Assembly (NCBI GenBank): GCA_900708905.1
Contig: CAADRB010000005.1
Span: 1,414,861 to 1,478,860, forward strand
Source of the DNA: Hymenolepis diminuta
Lineage: Eukaryota > Platyhelminthes > Cestoda > Cyclophyllidea > Hymenolepididae
Direction: 5' to 3'
Length of the DNA: 64,000 nucleotides
The first letter of the stretch is position 1. Every line of letters begins with the position of its first letter. Both the position numbers and the translations under genes were made by a program. Positions 50,606 to 63,065 of this stretch are shown here, one piece after another. The notes beneath the pieces are model-generated. The model saw only the letters and a list, made by a program, of their open reading frames with translations. It made no database searches and had not been told where the DNA came from.

Positions 50606-53600
50606 CTGAAAGCTCTTAGTACTAACCTCCAACACCACATGCTTTTCATACTTCAGCTTAGTTCCCGATCGCATTTTATATTTCCCAATTCATCTGACGA
50701 CACAATTTCTAATATTAGGTCATTTACTGCAATTTTATGCCTGTATTAAATCAGCGAAACCCATCAGTTCACGAAACTTTTTCTGGAGAAATGGGAAAAA
50801 GATCAGAACCCTAAGAAATGGCTACTAATACTGATTAATAACGATCATGACTCTTTTAATAGTTTCAAAGGAAATCGAACATTAGACACTAACTAGGACG
50901 AATTTCAATAGGAGATTGTTCGCCAAAAGCGTAATTAACTTGTTGGACAGGATACTAGAAATTGGATGGGAAGACAGGAGTGTAACCTACATCTAGCGAA
51001 GGTGGCAACTTATAAAGAGAACGTGTGAAATATGACAATCGGTTGAGATATCACTAATTTTCCTGACACTCTGTGCTTTCTTCGGCTCAAACATTCGTAC
51101 CCTGTAACTAGACTAAATTGTAAACGAATCCTGTCAAAACGTGAATTCTGGCACTTTGACAAACGTAGATGGAATAAGACAACCTGAGACTGTAAAAATG
51201 GACGGAGAAGAATCAAAGCAGTAATTATGTTCACAACAGGAGTTTCTTTGATTTGATGAAATTATTTTAACACTTTAGCTGAAATACTAGAATTTTCAAC
51301 GTTGCCAACGTTTTCCTCAAATGAGAACAAAACCGATTGAATGTTTTTTTATAAGCAAAAAGCTGACATTTTTTTGTCATATAATAGAATTTTACATAGT
51401 GTCCCAACCCTTTTTGTCAATATCCTTATACGCTCAATTAGACCTCGTATGTCCACACCACACCCGTACTTTCCCGAGAAAACAGATCAAAGACAAAATT
51501 TTCTAAACCCTTTCCATGCCTGAGTTATTCACAGCGAGGGCATTCTGGAAGGCAATTACTTCTAATTAAATCGTGAATTAGCTGATGGTGTAATCGGTGC
51601 ACATGCAAAACGATACGGGCTATAAACTTGTTAGCCTAAATAGTTACGGAGATCGATTATACAAGTTTGAATGCTTTTTTCTTAAATAAAGAGGCTCTGG
51701 ATTGAAATTTTACATTTTAAATGAAGCTGTTCATGGATTTTTACCACAGACGTCTTTAAACTACTTTGAAACCGATCAAACTCGCAGTAACACACTTCAT
51801 AAGAAACTCCAACAAGATTTACAAAATATCTCGAGCACCTCACATCACCTTTAGTCTTGTCCTCCCGCACGATATTTTTCTAAATAACTCCATTATCTCT
51901 CCTATATTATGAAAAGATATGGATATTGAAGGAAGTATATATCAGGGCAATTATTTCGTGCTCGTATCACCCATAATTGTATTTAATACGAATCTGACCA
52001 AATCTAATTAAATATTCTGTTTTATTTCTTCAAGTTATTTAAAATTTGCACAGTACTTACTAAATACTGTAATCACAAGATTTGAAATATGATATCGACA
52101 TGAAATTATGTAGAAAGTGACTAGGGAATGCCTTTTTGGTAGAGTTGATATGTCTCCTTACCAGTTAGATAGCCATATAATTTATTCTCAGAGAAAATAA
52201 GGTCTCGTATTTAAATAACTGATCTCAGATCTGACTGATTGGGACTATTTCCTCTCGAAGAGGTGTCATGATATTTACTTGGTTAGGAAAGAAGGGAAGA
52301 AAGACAAGGGTAGGTAGGTGTGGGATAATGATGCTTACAAGTAGTCTGGGTCTTTGTAGATACTGAAATATCATCGGAAAGTTGTATCGAACTCCAATAT
52401 CATAGGCAAAATTTTCTCCTGTTATTGTATTAAATTAGTTGAAAATAAATGTGCCCTCAACTGAAATGTCTTTCGCAACATGCCTTTAATCTCTTCGAAT
52501 TCATTAGCTGTTTTATTTAAAAATTATTTGTCAGTAAACGTCTAATGAATCTAGTGACTGATCCTATTTGAACATTCAAAGAATTACACTAAATTACCCC
52601 CATTCTCAACCCCTATATCAATTTAGATTAACGCGTGAACATGATAATTCTTTGTTACTTAAATGACATACAATCACCAATTAGAACATCTGACAAGTCG
52701 GTATAAAAAGGAGATATCTGAATAACAAATAATCCAGGCTGTTCAAAGTGTTCTTTGATGTTCTGCATAAGTTTGTTAGTTCATTGAACTTAGAGGAAAA
52801 TCGAGAAAGGCAATATAATTAGCCAATTTTAACTTTTATATGTGATCTTTCGATATTACATATTACTTGCAAAAAATTAGTAGTGTGACGAATGTAGTAT
52901 CAAAGTTCTTGAGACCGCCCCCGATTAGCCTAACGTCAAATGGATATGAGTGATAGTGTTTATTAAACAGCTCTGAATTATTTTACAGGTTCGAGTAAAA
53001 CCTGAATTAATCACTTAATGGATGGATCTGAGTAATAGTAAAAAATAAATATAACTATGAGGAGAGATAAAAACCGAGTAGAGCGAATAAATATCTTAGT
53101 TCCTGGAGTGATGGTATAAAATTTATAAAATGTGGAAATTATAAACAAACACCCATAAACCTCTGCAGTAGGCTATTTTCATTATGAGAAAAATTCAACG
53201 AGAGACTAGTTATTGAGCATTCTGCCATGTGAACTGAATTTGGCGTCACGCTTTGTTCATTCTCAACAATTCGATCTCTGGTACAAATTGACGTAAATAA
53301 AAAGGCGGACTCTTCAATGAACGAGAGAGTAACTTGTTATTTAGATCAACAGATAATTTGTATCATCAAGTGAGTTTTGTCCGTTTTTCAGTGACCTCAG
53401 TGGAATATTAAAATTGTAAATGCATGCTCTGAATTAATCAAAGTGGCAAAAGTGAACTCTTGTTTCAAGTTCAGTGACCTTTAATTTATTCAACTGATTG
53501 ATTCCTCCTTACTTGGATATTTACATAAAGGAGGGGTAGCGAGTAATAATCTGAGACATGTTGTAAAAAGAGAGAATAATTAAGGTTATAAGGTTTTTAA

Positions 53601-53629
53601 GCCATATGACCATATATAGGGAAATGAAA

Positions 53630-54324
53630 AGACTTGGCAAAGTCTCAAAGGGTGGGAAATTGGTTCCACACAATTTGTCAGAAATCAACAAGCTTATTGT
53701 GTTTCACTGCGTTCTCGTCAACTTCAGGTACCTTTTTTAGACCGAATCATAACTGACAGCGACGAGAAATGGTGGACCCTTTACAGCAATGTTAAGCGCA
53801 AAAGACAATGTCTAAGTCAAGACAGTGATTCAAAGCCAATTCCACAACCGAGAAGTGGACTACACCAGAAAAAATTCCTTCGTGGTATGGTGAGATTTGA
53901 AGGGAATTATTTATTATGAACTAGTGGGTGGCAAACAATAACATCTGAAGTTTACTGTCGGCAGCTAACTCGTTTAAAAGCAGTTAATAGCAGGAAAAAC
54001 TGCCTTCTTTGATCAATCGAAAAGGAGTGATTCTGCACCACGACAATGCCAGATCCCGCACTTCAAGAACAACCAAAAATCTCGTTGAAGAATTTGGCTG
54101 GGAAGTCATGCATCACCGATCTTGCACCAACTGATTTTCATCTTATCAGGAACTTACAGAATTATTTAATGGTACAAAGGCTTATATCAAGAGAAGGGGT
54201 GGAAATGAAGCTAATTTCTTTTTTTGAGCCCAAACTGGCTAAATTCTATGAAGAAGGAATCAGAAAGCTTATGGCAAGATGGGAAGTTGTAAGTAATAAA
54301 AATGGCGACTATGTTGAACACTAA
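53630..54324 (+). mobile_element. Dead mariner-family (DD34D) transposon remnant
   Basis: Frames read in turn give the mariner transposase core: KVSKGGKLVPHNLSEINK, FLDRIITDSDEKWW, KPIPQPRSGLHQKK, ITSEVYCRQLTRLKAV, GVILHHDNAR, DLAPTDFHL, NYL, and a tail FYEEGIRKLMARWEVV ending at a stop (54,322-54,324). Codons for all three catalytic Asp can be placed at 53,761, 54,042 and 54,133, but internal stops and frameshifts separate them. The N-terminal DNA-binding part is absent and no terminal inverted repeats were found. A full transposase has about 345 residues, and this covers roughly the last two thirds. Confidence 0.85.
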
Positions 54325-54920
54325 ATAAATGTTTTATTGACAACATTTTCCCTTTAAATCAAATTTTAAAAAATGAACAGAACTTCTGTTGCAAGCTGAT
54401 ATTTTACAACATTGTAAAGCTAAAGTGGAAATTTCACATTCCCATACTCTCAGTGTTTTTCGATATGATAAAACCCTCTTGAGACCCGATGAATTCATCT
54501 TGACCGGATCGTTTATACGCCGTTTCCATTATCTACTCTCATCAGTCGCGCTTGTACATGATGAAATTCTTCTCTGTTTCAGCAATGAATAACGGACAGC
54601 GACACCAATTAAAAGCTGATGACTCCGACCAAGTGACTAGATTCATTCCTTCAAAGTAATGTGGCACTCATTCTCACAGCTTTCCTGACCTTATGCAAAT
54701 CACACAACTTGAATGAATTCTACACTCACATCAATCTTGTAAAATTAGAGACAAATAAGTGGAACATGTGACTTACCTAATTCACGATGCAAAGAACTTG
54801 CATCGCTACAAAAATTGCACTGAAACCGGATGAGATTTATTGCTCATGCTAAGCTACCATCTTATCCATGTCAAGCATCTAAATACGGAGAACAGTAAAA
54901 AGTATCCCATGGGAAGTGAA

Positions 54921-54973
54921 GGCGAGGCGAGGAGAGAAGAGGAGAGGAGGGAAGAGGAGGGAGGAGAGGAGAT
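54921..54973 (+). repeat. GA-rich simple repeat
   Basis: Purine tract of GAGGA/GAGAG units, about 50 bp. Confidence 0.85.
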
Positions 54974-55484
54974 GGGTAACATATATGAATTCTGCATTCG
55001 TCAGATTTTCCATTCCTTATTAATGGGAATAGTTCACTTTATTACATTTTAATGCTTCACAGTCCAAATCTCGACTCATAGATCTCTGAACGATTGCGCC
55101 TTTATTGATATTATTTGTATCAGAAAACTCCTGAAGACTATATTATCTTCAACGAAATAGGTCCTAGAACACTTATATCAAACAGAAGGAGAAATCACAT
55201 TTTTCATCATGATTAATTCTTCCAATAACTGGAATTATGCTGGCGCAGTTTGTTAAATGAATGAAGACTGAGATCAATTATGCAGCTAATGGTTTTTTAG
55301 AATAGCGGTAGAAAAGAATGCTTATCTTTACATTTTAATATGAAAATATCTGACGAATGCCCACCTCGGTAAAGAGAGTTAAGTGAGAACTAAAAAACTA
55401 TTAAAGTAATTATTTTATAATTATAAATATTAAGTTCTGGGCAAAGAATTTCACCATAATTTCTTCTTCTTCAAGTTCGCTAAC

Positions 55485-55880
55485 TGAATGCCTAATTTTG
55501 TTGAAGCACTGGTGAACCAGTGGCAACCATCTCCACCAACTCAAGTTTGGGAACCCAACGTCGCCACTTCAAATGCTTCCACTCCTGCCGCAGTTAAACC
55601 CGCTCAGCCGTCGCCTACTCCTGATGCTACCGGACGGTAACAGTGCAGTTCATAACAAGGACAGTTCATGTAAACATGGCAAACGCTCAGATATCCTGGA
55701 TCTTACTATTAGAGTCCTAATTTCACTTGTATCCAATACCCGTCACGTTCACCAGTGCCTCAACAAAATCAGGTATTCGGCTAGCGACCTCCTCAACGGT
55801 ATCCTTCTATTGCTGGATACCGCATCAGCAATACTGACCTGCCATTCCCCATGTTCAACAAATTCAAACGATTAAACCCA
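55485..55880 (+). other. GC-richer island with proline-rich frame
   Basis: Clearly richer in C and G than the flanks. From an ATG at about 55,489 one frame reads MPNFVEALVNQW and then a Pro/Thr/Ala-rich stretch (PSPPTQVWEPNV, TPAAVKPAQPSPTPDATGR) to a stop. After that, a shifted frame stays rich in Pro, Ser and Gln (SRSPVPQQNQVF). This looks like an eroded coding sequence, perhaps part of a retroelement gag or a host exon. The family was not recognised. Confidence 0.35.
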
Positions 55881-58799
55881 CCCAGCGGACTAGTAAATTA
55901 GAAAATAAACAATAATCGGTAGTTTCTAAATCTCTATTCTGTATTGTTTTTTCAACTTTAACTTGAAAGTTGTAATTCTTTCCAATATTTTAGATTAACC
56001 GTTAATTTCTGCTTGTCTGAACCGTTTTTGTCATTACCAATGTATTTCGAGATAAAACAAGAGATTTGAGATCGGTGTTATCTGAAAATCTTTCAATATC
56101 ACAAAATGGTCTGTTTCATTCAATTTTTGTAATTAGAAGGGCTGCATGCAAATATCCTCCATTGATTGAAAGCTACCTTATGAATGAAATAGATGAAAAA
56201 CCGATTTACTGAAAAGGGTATATTTCATCTGAGCTTCTCAATAAACTCGAAATGACCGGCAAAAACCCAAATAAATGTTGGGTTTTGACCTCTATTGACT
56301 TTGCAACGCTTCAGTGGTTGTTACAAGAGTGAAATGATCTCAACTAGATACACTTCAAATAAAATTTTACAATATTTCGCCCTGGAAACGAATGACTGAC
56401 CTTCTCTCCACGGGTCATATTTAATGACCATAACGGTCAAAAGTCTCTTTTCGGATGACGAAGGAAACTGGGCCTAATCGGCTACATTCGGAGTTTTTTC
56501 TGATCCCCCTTCGTTCCCAGGGTTTTCTTAGCCATCCGCCAGACACCTCGGTAACTCAATTTCTCACTGCGCCACTTTATTTATTGCTTGGCTTAATTAG
56601 AGTGATTCATAAAGAGCTGGTTTAGATTAACCATACTGAATTCAGAGACTTTCAAGCTTTGCTTATCTCATAGTATTCACCAAATATTCTACTACGACTT
56701 TTGTAGTTGAAAAGATCTTCAACCGCGGGGAAGAAGAGAACAAAAATAACGATATCCTGAAGAGACGCAGGGGAAAACTTTTCAGAACTTGAGTCGCTGA
56801 AAAATCCGCAGTGCTTTGCTGGCAAAATCTCGTTTTGATAGATGATTTCAAACCACTGATCATATTGAAAATTTAAAAAAAGTAATACATTTTAGGGGAA
56901 AAAAATTGACATTTTGCAACAGTGAAAATATTATTTAAGATTTTCAGTGAATAACACTTTATCAATTTTAGTTTTCGGAGGACGAGGAGATTATTTATGC
57001 AGGTGATCCAATAAACCCAGTGACGCATTTAATACAGAAAAGAAAACGGATTTACATCAGATTTTGATCTTTGCACAAGGGGAGTTTGAGAATCCCCTTG
57101 TTTGGGTTTAATTTATGACGTCTACATATATTGTTATTATAATCGTACTTATCAAACTTCGTGGAGAAAGCAATTAGAGAAAAGAGAAAATCACTCGTAG
57201 TTTTTACTCATTTTACCACAATAGTTCCGAATTTACTGAAGGAATGTTCTTGGCAAGACAGACACCCTAGCCTTCTCTGATTGAGAAACACGGGTTCAGC
57301 TACTAGTTTTTATGGAAATCGACAAACCAGGTTGAAAAAGATCCGAATAGCTGCATAAATTGCAGATTTCTGATCATTTGGTCCAGCGTCATGTCGATGA
57401 TCACAGATCAGGTCAGCCTGGTGGCAACGATCACCTCAAAATTATTTTACAGCTCATAAACTCTCACTTTTTAGGTACCGGTTTTTGACTTGGCAACTAT
57501 AGGTGTGTTCTCAATGTGCTGTTTGCTAAAAAATATAAAAAATCGGACAAAATTATCATTGGCAGCCAGTCAAGTTTGGTATGAAATGTTGGTCATTAGT
57601 ATGGCCAATATCTTTAAAATCAGATTCGCTTAACTCTCCATTGTAAGACCTAAATCTTTTAATGCTCTGAATATCAGTAAGATGGATTTTAAAAATAAGA
57701 GAGAAAGTTTTGATAATCATAAGCAAGGGTTAGTTTTGTCACTAATCAATCAATATTTGACGGAGTTAATTCTCGAAGTGTGTGATGGATGAGTGATAAT
57801 GGAAGGGAAGCTTACTTTATATTATGCATATCTAGGTTAGAGGTAAAATCAGTCGGTGAAACTGATGGCTAAGTCCATCACTTAGTTTCAAAATAATTAG
57901 CTGGGATTTGATAGAGCAAGTTAACTAACACCAGGGGTTGAAAGTTTAAGTGTAAATAGTTATCCAGAGCTGGAAAAGATTTACTTTCATTTCGGCGAAT
58001 GCGAGAATCCAATACATCTCAAATACAGTTCGAATGGGTCCTGTATTGGGGACGGAATTAGTCTTTTCTCCAACCCAAAATCATCATGGATATTATTATG
58101 TTGTAAAACATCTATGAAGATCGGTTCCTTCTTATTAAATGTCATGACTTCAAATTGAATTTACCATCACACCATATCTTGCGTCACCTTATATTTCGAT
58201 CTTCTCCATCACCTCTCCTAATGCTGTTCCCCCCCCTACTTGCCTGTGTTCGTACATGATCAACTTAACCCCACATTTGACCTCTGTCTTGCCTGATAGA
58301 CCTGAAACTGACCTACGTAGTCCAAAAGTATACATTTTGACTTTCCTCCGCTTAAGTGATTCGGCTAGTGGCTTTCCCCCGAAGGTCTTTCTAAAGATAT
58401 TCGTTTCAAGTGCGGTGCTCTAAATAATTTTTAATATCACTTCAGGTAGCCTTTTCTAGCTAATCGTTGGTAGAATCGCTTCTTTAACAAAAAACTGACA
58501 TTTTGCCCTCATTTTCGAAAAATTTTAACAAGTGCGTAGGCCATCCCATTTATTGAGATGCGACACTGAAACCTTGGATCTAATAAAAAGCGATAAGTTT
58601 AATGCTTAACAAATGCATTCATTTAAATACACAAGAGTGATATTAAAAAGCAATTCAGAGTCTAATTTGAGGGAAGAACTCTACTGAAGCCCACTTTTAC
58701 AATTGCGGGAAGGATTAATCAGTCAGTCTTAAACGTTTACTATTGAATGATGAATAGATCAATAAGGCTAGTGAGTGCATTCCGTTTTCACAAAACAGT

Positions 58800-59035
58800 A
58801 TACTATCCTATCTTTTACATCGGTGACACGCTTGTCACCGTGTTCGTCTGTCAAGTCAGAGGTCACGGGCTCTATTTCCATCGGTGCACACTCCGTAAGT
58901 GGAATGACCAACTACACTGGCTGAGCCTGGATAATCTGAAATATGGCAGAACTCCGGTTTCTCGCTCTGTATTCAAGATGAGATTAGGAAAACCCCTTCC
59001 TGAATGGTCTTTGGACTTACTACCATGGTGAAAAT
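58800..59035 (+). repeat. tRNA-derived SINE, copy 9, near full length
   Basis: The head reads GTCACCGTGTTCGTCTGTCA then AGAGGTCACGGGCTC. The body has CATCGGTGCACACTCCGTA, GGAATGACCAACTACACTGG and the 3' landmark TTCAAGATGAG, CCCCTTCCTGAATGG, GGACTTACTA. The 94-codon open frame is incidental. Confidence 0.65.
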
Positions 59036-59215
59036 AAGCTGTTCAAAAATAAATATCACTTAGTTATTTGAAATATGCACAATATTCGCGAATACTATAA
59101 TCAAATAAATGTAAAATGTGACATCTACGTTAGATCATATAGAAATTTACGGATGAATTAATCAAGCAAATGAGGAAAAAGTTCTCTGAGACAGCTATGA
59201 ATTAGAAATACGTAG

Positions 59216-60053
59216 GGTCAACGCCGGTAGGTTAGTCATACAATGTAAATATTTCCAATGCAAATACACCTCCTTTTGGAGAATGACCTTATGGATTTAC
59301 GGGTCATTTATTTTCCCTCTAAGGCCATAGAGTTTTACCTGGAAGAGAAGGGACAGATATTTTTTAAGTTCAATATTTGTCGTTCCGAGGTAATGTTGGC
59401 CCTGTAATTGATTGAAATATCAGTTGACAATGATGCTATATCACAGTTAAGAATTTGACTACCTCTTCAGTGATAAATGATTCGCCTTATAACCCGTATC
59501 GACTTTATATTTCTCACCGACAGTTTTTACAATCGATGAATTCTACACCCCAAAACAGCCAGCGAATCGGAAATTTGGATAGCTGATCCAATAATCGTTT
59601 AAACTGTATGGGTTTTAATCGCAATTACCTCGTACTTTGAAACATATTTGCTGGCCGTTTGTTAATGTATTTCTTATCTATTCCAACTGTCGCAACTTTA
59701 ATTTCACTGAATGAGCGATTAACTAATTTTTACTGTATCAGGTATTACAAATCAAATTTAATCAGGTTTCAAATGTCTAGGTGATCAAGACCTAAACTAA
59801 CACCCGCATCCACAACTTTATGAATTCCATTAAAATAACTTTTTGCCTTACTTGAACCAAATTCCACAAAAGGGAGTCTCATGAACCATTGACTCATATT
59901 GTAGCATGAATCTTAATGCTATATTTATATATCGCTAAAATGTAAAAACTTTTTACCGTCTCAAAACACGCACTTTCAGAACAAGTACTCTAATGACACA
60001 AATGGTCATAAGAATAGTATTCAAGGCCAGTACTTCAATTCAACTTCCTCAAA
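59216..60053. other. 5' flank of the secreted-protein gene
   Basis: AT-rich. TATTTATATA at about 59,921-59,932 could be a TATA-like element some 120 bp upstream of the ATG. Otherwise nothing recognised. Confidence 0.3.
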
Positions 60054-60957
60054 ATGAAGTCTCTGTCCAGTATTCTTCTGGTTTTCAGTTTGGCTTGCCT
60101 CGAATTATGCCATTACCTTTGTCTTGAAGGTCCACAGAGATGCGGAAATTAAGTATAAGGATGTTCAAAGCTTTTATCTGAAATGAATTTCGAAGCCTGT
60201 TTTTTTAAACACCATATTTATGCTCATTTAGGTGGAAAGAGAATCGTAGAATTCAACGGAAGGGGGTTTAATCTAAGCGATCATCCAAATGGGAAAAGAA
60301 TACCTTCCTCACTAATGACTGCCGTGCTACCCTGCTGCTTTTGAAATCTGATCCTGCTGATTACCGACTTGAAAATGCGTAAGATTTATTTAGCGTTTTC
60401 GAGGTTATTATTACATATTTACTAGATAAATAACGGTAGAACATGGAGAAAAACAGGATATCGAGAAACTTTCTGATAAAGCGATATAAGTAATAACTGT
60501 AAATAGATTCGAGGTAGGAGTCATCATCTAAGAACTTATTTATTTAGAAAGGATTTTAAGATAAGAGGCTGATTCCCTCGACGGTGTTAATCTAGCGTTT
60601 TTTATCGCTTTCGACATTTTACTAACATCAGCTACTTAAAATCAATAAGTACCATTATATTAATATCAGTATTAAGGTTCCAAAATGTGTAACTTTGACA
60701 GTTAAATTATGCTTCACGCCGAAAAAGTACATACCACTCTCAGCAGAGGGAGTCTAAACAAACTAAGAGGCCAGCAGTAACCTTAGATAATATTGTCATC
60801 TTAAAAGGAAAATGAAGAAATTCCTTTTGTGAATAACAGAAATATTTTTTCGATTTACAGGAACCAGTTTCTGAAATACAGGCGAATTGATTGGGATGGC
60901 AACATCAGGTACCATCTTCGAAATGCAGTCAGGGGAGAAAATCAATACAAAGATTAA
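60054..60957 (+). pseudogene. Small secreted-protein gene with a broken frame
   Basis: Exon 1 (60,054-60,129) starts with ATG and encodes a typical signal peptide: Lys2, a hydrophobic core (ILLVFSLACL), then Cys-rich sequence. Exon 2 (60,232-60,378) follows a good acceptor (TATGCTCATTTAG) and ends at GTAAGA. Exon 3 (60,861-60,957) follows TTTTTTCGATTTACAG and ends in TAA, with peptide FLKYRRIDWDGNIRYHL and a charged tail. Exons 2 and 3 fit each other in phase over SDPADYRLENA. From exon 1, however, exon 2 is entered in another frame, which hits TGA at 60,342. The frame needed by exon 3 is open only from 60,272, after a TAA at 60,269. So a single-base shift lies between 60,272 and 60,341. It may be a real mutation or a sequencing indel. 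The family was not recognised. The intact product would have been about 100 residues. Confidence 0.5.
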
Positions 60958-61012
60958 ATGCAAGTTGGAAAAAATGAAAAGAATTTAAAATATAAAAAAG
61001 TTTTGTAATGAT

Positions 61013-61018
61013 AATAAA
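61013..61018 (+). terminator. Poly(A) signal of the secreted-protein gene
   Basis: AATAAA, 56 nt after the stop codon of exon 3. Its position supports the exon model. Confidence 0.5.
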
Positions 61019-62940
61019 ATTTGGATGAGGAGTGGAGGGGTCCCAGTAAAACTGATCGAACATGTACGTAAGGATCTTCTTTCATGTAATTGATGGAAAT
61101 TATTAATTAAATTACTCATAAAATCCGGAAAAATAACTGATATGTGAAAATTTCATGAAGTCAAGTAAATAACTTATCCGTAGAGCTAACGATCTCCAAC
61201 TGCTAAAAACATGATGAATGGCGCAATAAATGAAATTGGCTTAATTGAGGAGACACAGTCTACTCAGTAATTTTTAAACCCCAAATCTTAAAAGATTTTG
61301 AATTAGATTATTCTTAGTGAAAGAGTACTTGCAGCTTAAAATAAGGGTCAAATAAATTGATTTAGAAATCCATTTGTGATTAAATAGTGATAATTGTACA
61401 GAAAGTGCTTCAGAATATCCATTTGGGCAAAGCGATTGCATTCAAGAGTGTCTTTATTCAGACTGAAGTAATCGACAACACATAAGGCATCTGCGGGTGA
61501 AGTATTCTATTTTAGGGTACGCTTGCAAATAGAGGATGCTGCATATACTTTTACCTTTTCACTGAACTTAAAGAGATCCCAACCACAAGTTTACAATTAG
61601 ATAATACTGCTGCGTGGTTTCAGTGCATGCAATTGCTAGAGAGCTCAAATCGGGAAGTGGCCTTATGGAATATGGTGACTATTACGTGTTTATTTAATAT
61701 CTGGTTGACTGGGCCAAGGTTACATGAGGGACCACTGTATTCTTCCCCATTTCGATAGACCCCAACGGATTTCTATTCCTAAATTTGTCGGATTTACACA
61801 GCAAAAGTTTTTGTCACAAGCAAAAGGTATACTAATGGACTTGAAAAAAATTCTCTAAAGGTACTCTTAATGGCTCAGCAAAATCTTCACCTTGGATATC
61901 AAGCTAATGAAATGTCCGGACACATTGAGTAGATCCATCCAAACGCCATTTCAAAAGCCCTTTAAGCTTCTTTACACTAAAAGGTCTTTTTCTTGAAGGT
62001 TTTGCCTAAGGATTATTTACAAGGTAAAGGGAGAGAAGACTAATTAACCTAAACAAAGAATAGCATTTCATAGAGTGGAAAAACCTTATTTAATCTCCAT
62101 TTATTTAACGAGGACAGATTAAGATTAAACAGTTTCATACTGAATTAAATAGAAATCATGAAAATTAATGAAACAAAACCACCAGTTATTACAGGAAGTT
62201 AGTAATTAATGTTTAAAGAGCGAGAAAAACGTCGAGTAAGGGATTTAGTGTAAGGAGTGAGTAGCTTAACTTTTTAATACATATGCACTACTGGAAAGTT
62301 GGTGAATCCTCCTAGTTTGAAGATTTTCTTGAGAGATGCAATAAATGTGAATAGAAGAACTTGTCCATGTGACTGCTCTTCCTTTTTACGCCGCCGAATG
62401 TGTAGTTTTATATAATTATTCCAAATGCAAGGCCACTCAACTTAATGAAAAGAAAATGTTTCCAAAATTATAACCATCAGAACTAGATAAGGATGGAAAG
62501 CGTGTCAAAATGTAGAAAAGGTGATGATAAAGTCCCATAAAGCCTTACTTCAATACACAAGAATTTGATAACTGTCCATTCTATTGTTCAAATACCCTCC
62601 TTGAAATGATCGCTAAATAAATGCACTTACTGCTAAAATATATCTGGGAGCGTAGATTCATTTACTTATGATGCAAATTTGCAAGTAGTGCCATTCATAG
62701 TACTATGCTTAGTTCATTGTCTTGTCGAGGGTAGATAAGGAACGGCGATAGTCAAACTTTGCTCAGTTCCAGTTTCCTAATCTGACAACCAACACGGTTA
62801 ATGGGCATTTGATTTTCCTTACGACTAATCTCGGAATTTCACCTACACAAAAAATTCTAAATTTGAGGTCGAAGAGAAAAGTGATCTTTATTAAAATGTT
62901 TATAAAGTAAGGGTCTTCTACACAGTTACAATGTAAGTAA
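61019..62940. other. Non-coding AT-rich stretch
   Basis: Nothing recognised on either strand. Confidence 0.5.
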
Positions 62941-62944
62941 GTCT

Positions 62945-63065
62945 AGTTTCTGCCGTTACGCTATAGGTGCCCACCAAATATCACCTGGCTACGGTTAACT
63001 CTAATCCAGAGAGGAAGAGAGAGGGAGAGAGATCATGTAGAAGTGCATTACTCCAAGACTCCAGG
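62945..63065 (+). repeat. Dispersed repeat R15, copy 2
   Basis: Partner of 9326-9450: TCTAGTTTCTGCCGTTACG, TATAGGTGCCCACC, GGCTACGGTTAACTC and a (GA)n tract at about 63,011-63,031. Confidence 0.5.

Larger units (their letters stand above)
39088..53385 (+). repeat. Segmental duplication unit U2
   Basis: Middle unit, about 14.3 kb, with the anchors listed for U1. It also has a block at 47,930-48,215 that recurs in U3 at 56,380-56,625, sharing GCCACTTTATTTATTGCT and TGATTCATAAAGAGC. U2 holds extra insertions compared with U1, including an LTR-like copy at 40.45 kb, R3 at 42.9 kb, the GATA array and an assembly gap. No intact gene was recognised. Confidence 0.55.
53388..59215 (+). repeat. Segmental duplication unit U3, shortened
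   Basis: Third unit. Anchors are 53,388-53,520 (partner of 26,868 and 39,088), 56,380-56,625 (47,930), 57,060-57,130 (33,565 and 49,235), 57,395-57,535 (34,480), 57,745-57,810 (34,968 and 50,190), 58,140-58,350 (37,240) and 59,060-59,215 (37,745 and 52,015). The anchors that would fall between 53.6 and 56.3 kb are missing, replaced by mariner and unrelated sequence. Confidence 0.5.

Noticed and set aside
58747..59031. 94-codon plus-strand open frame that looks protein-like
   Set aside because: It lies across a SINE copy whose relatives elsewhere have stops in this frame.
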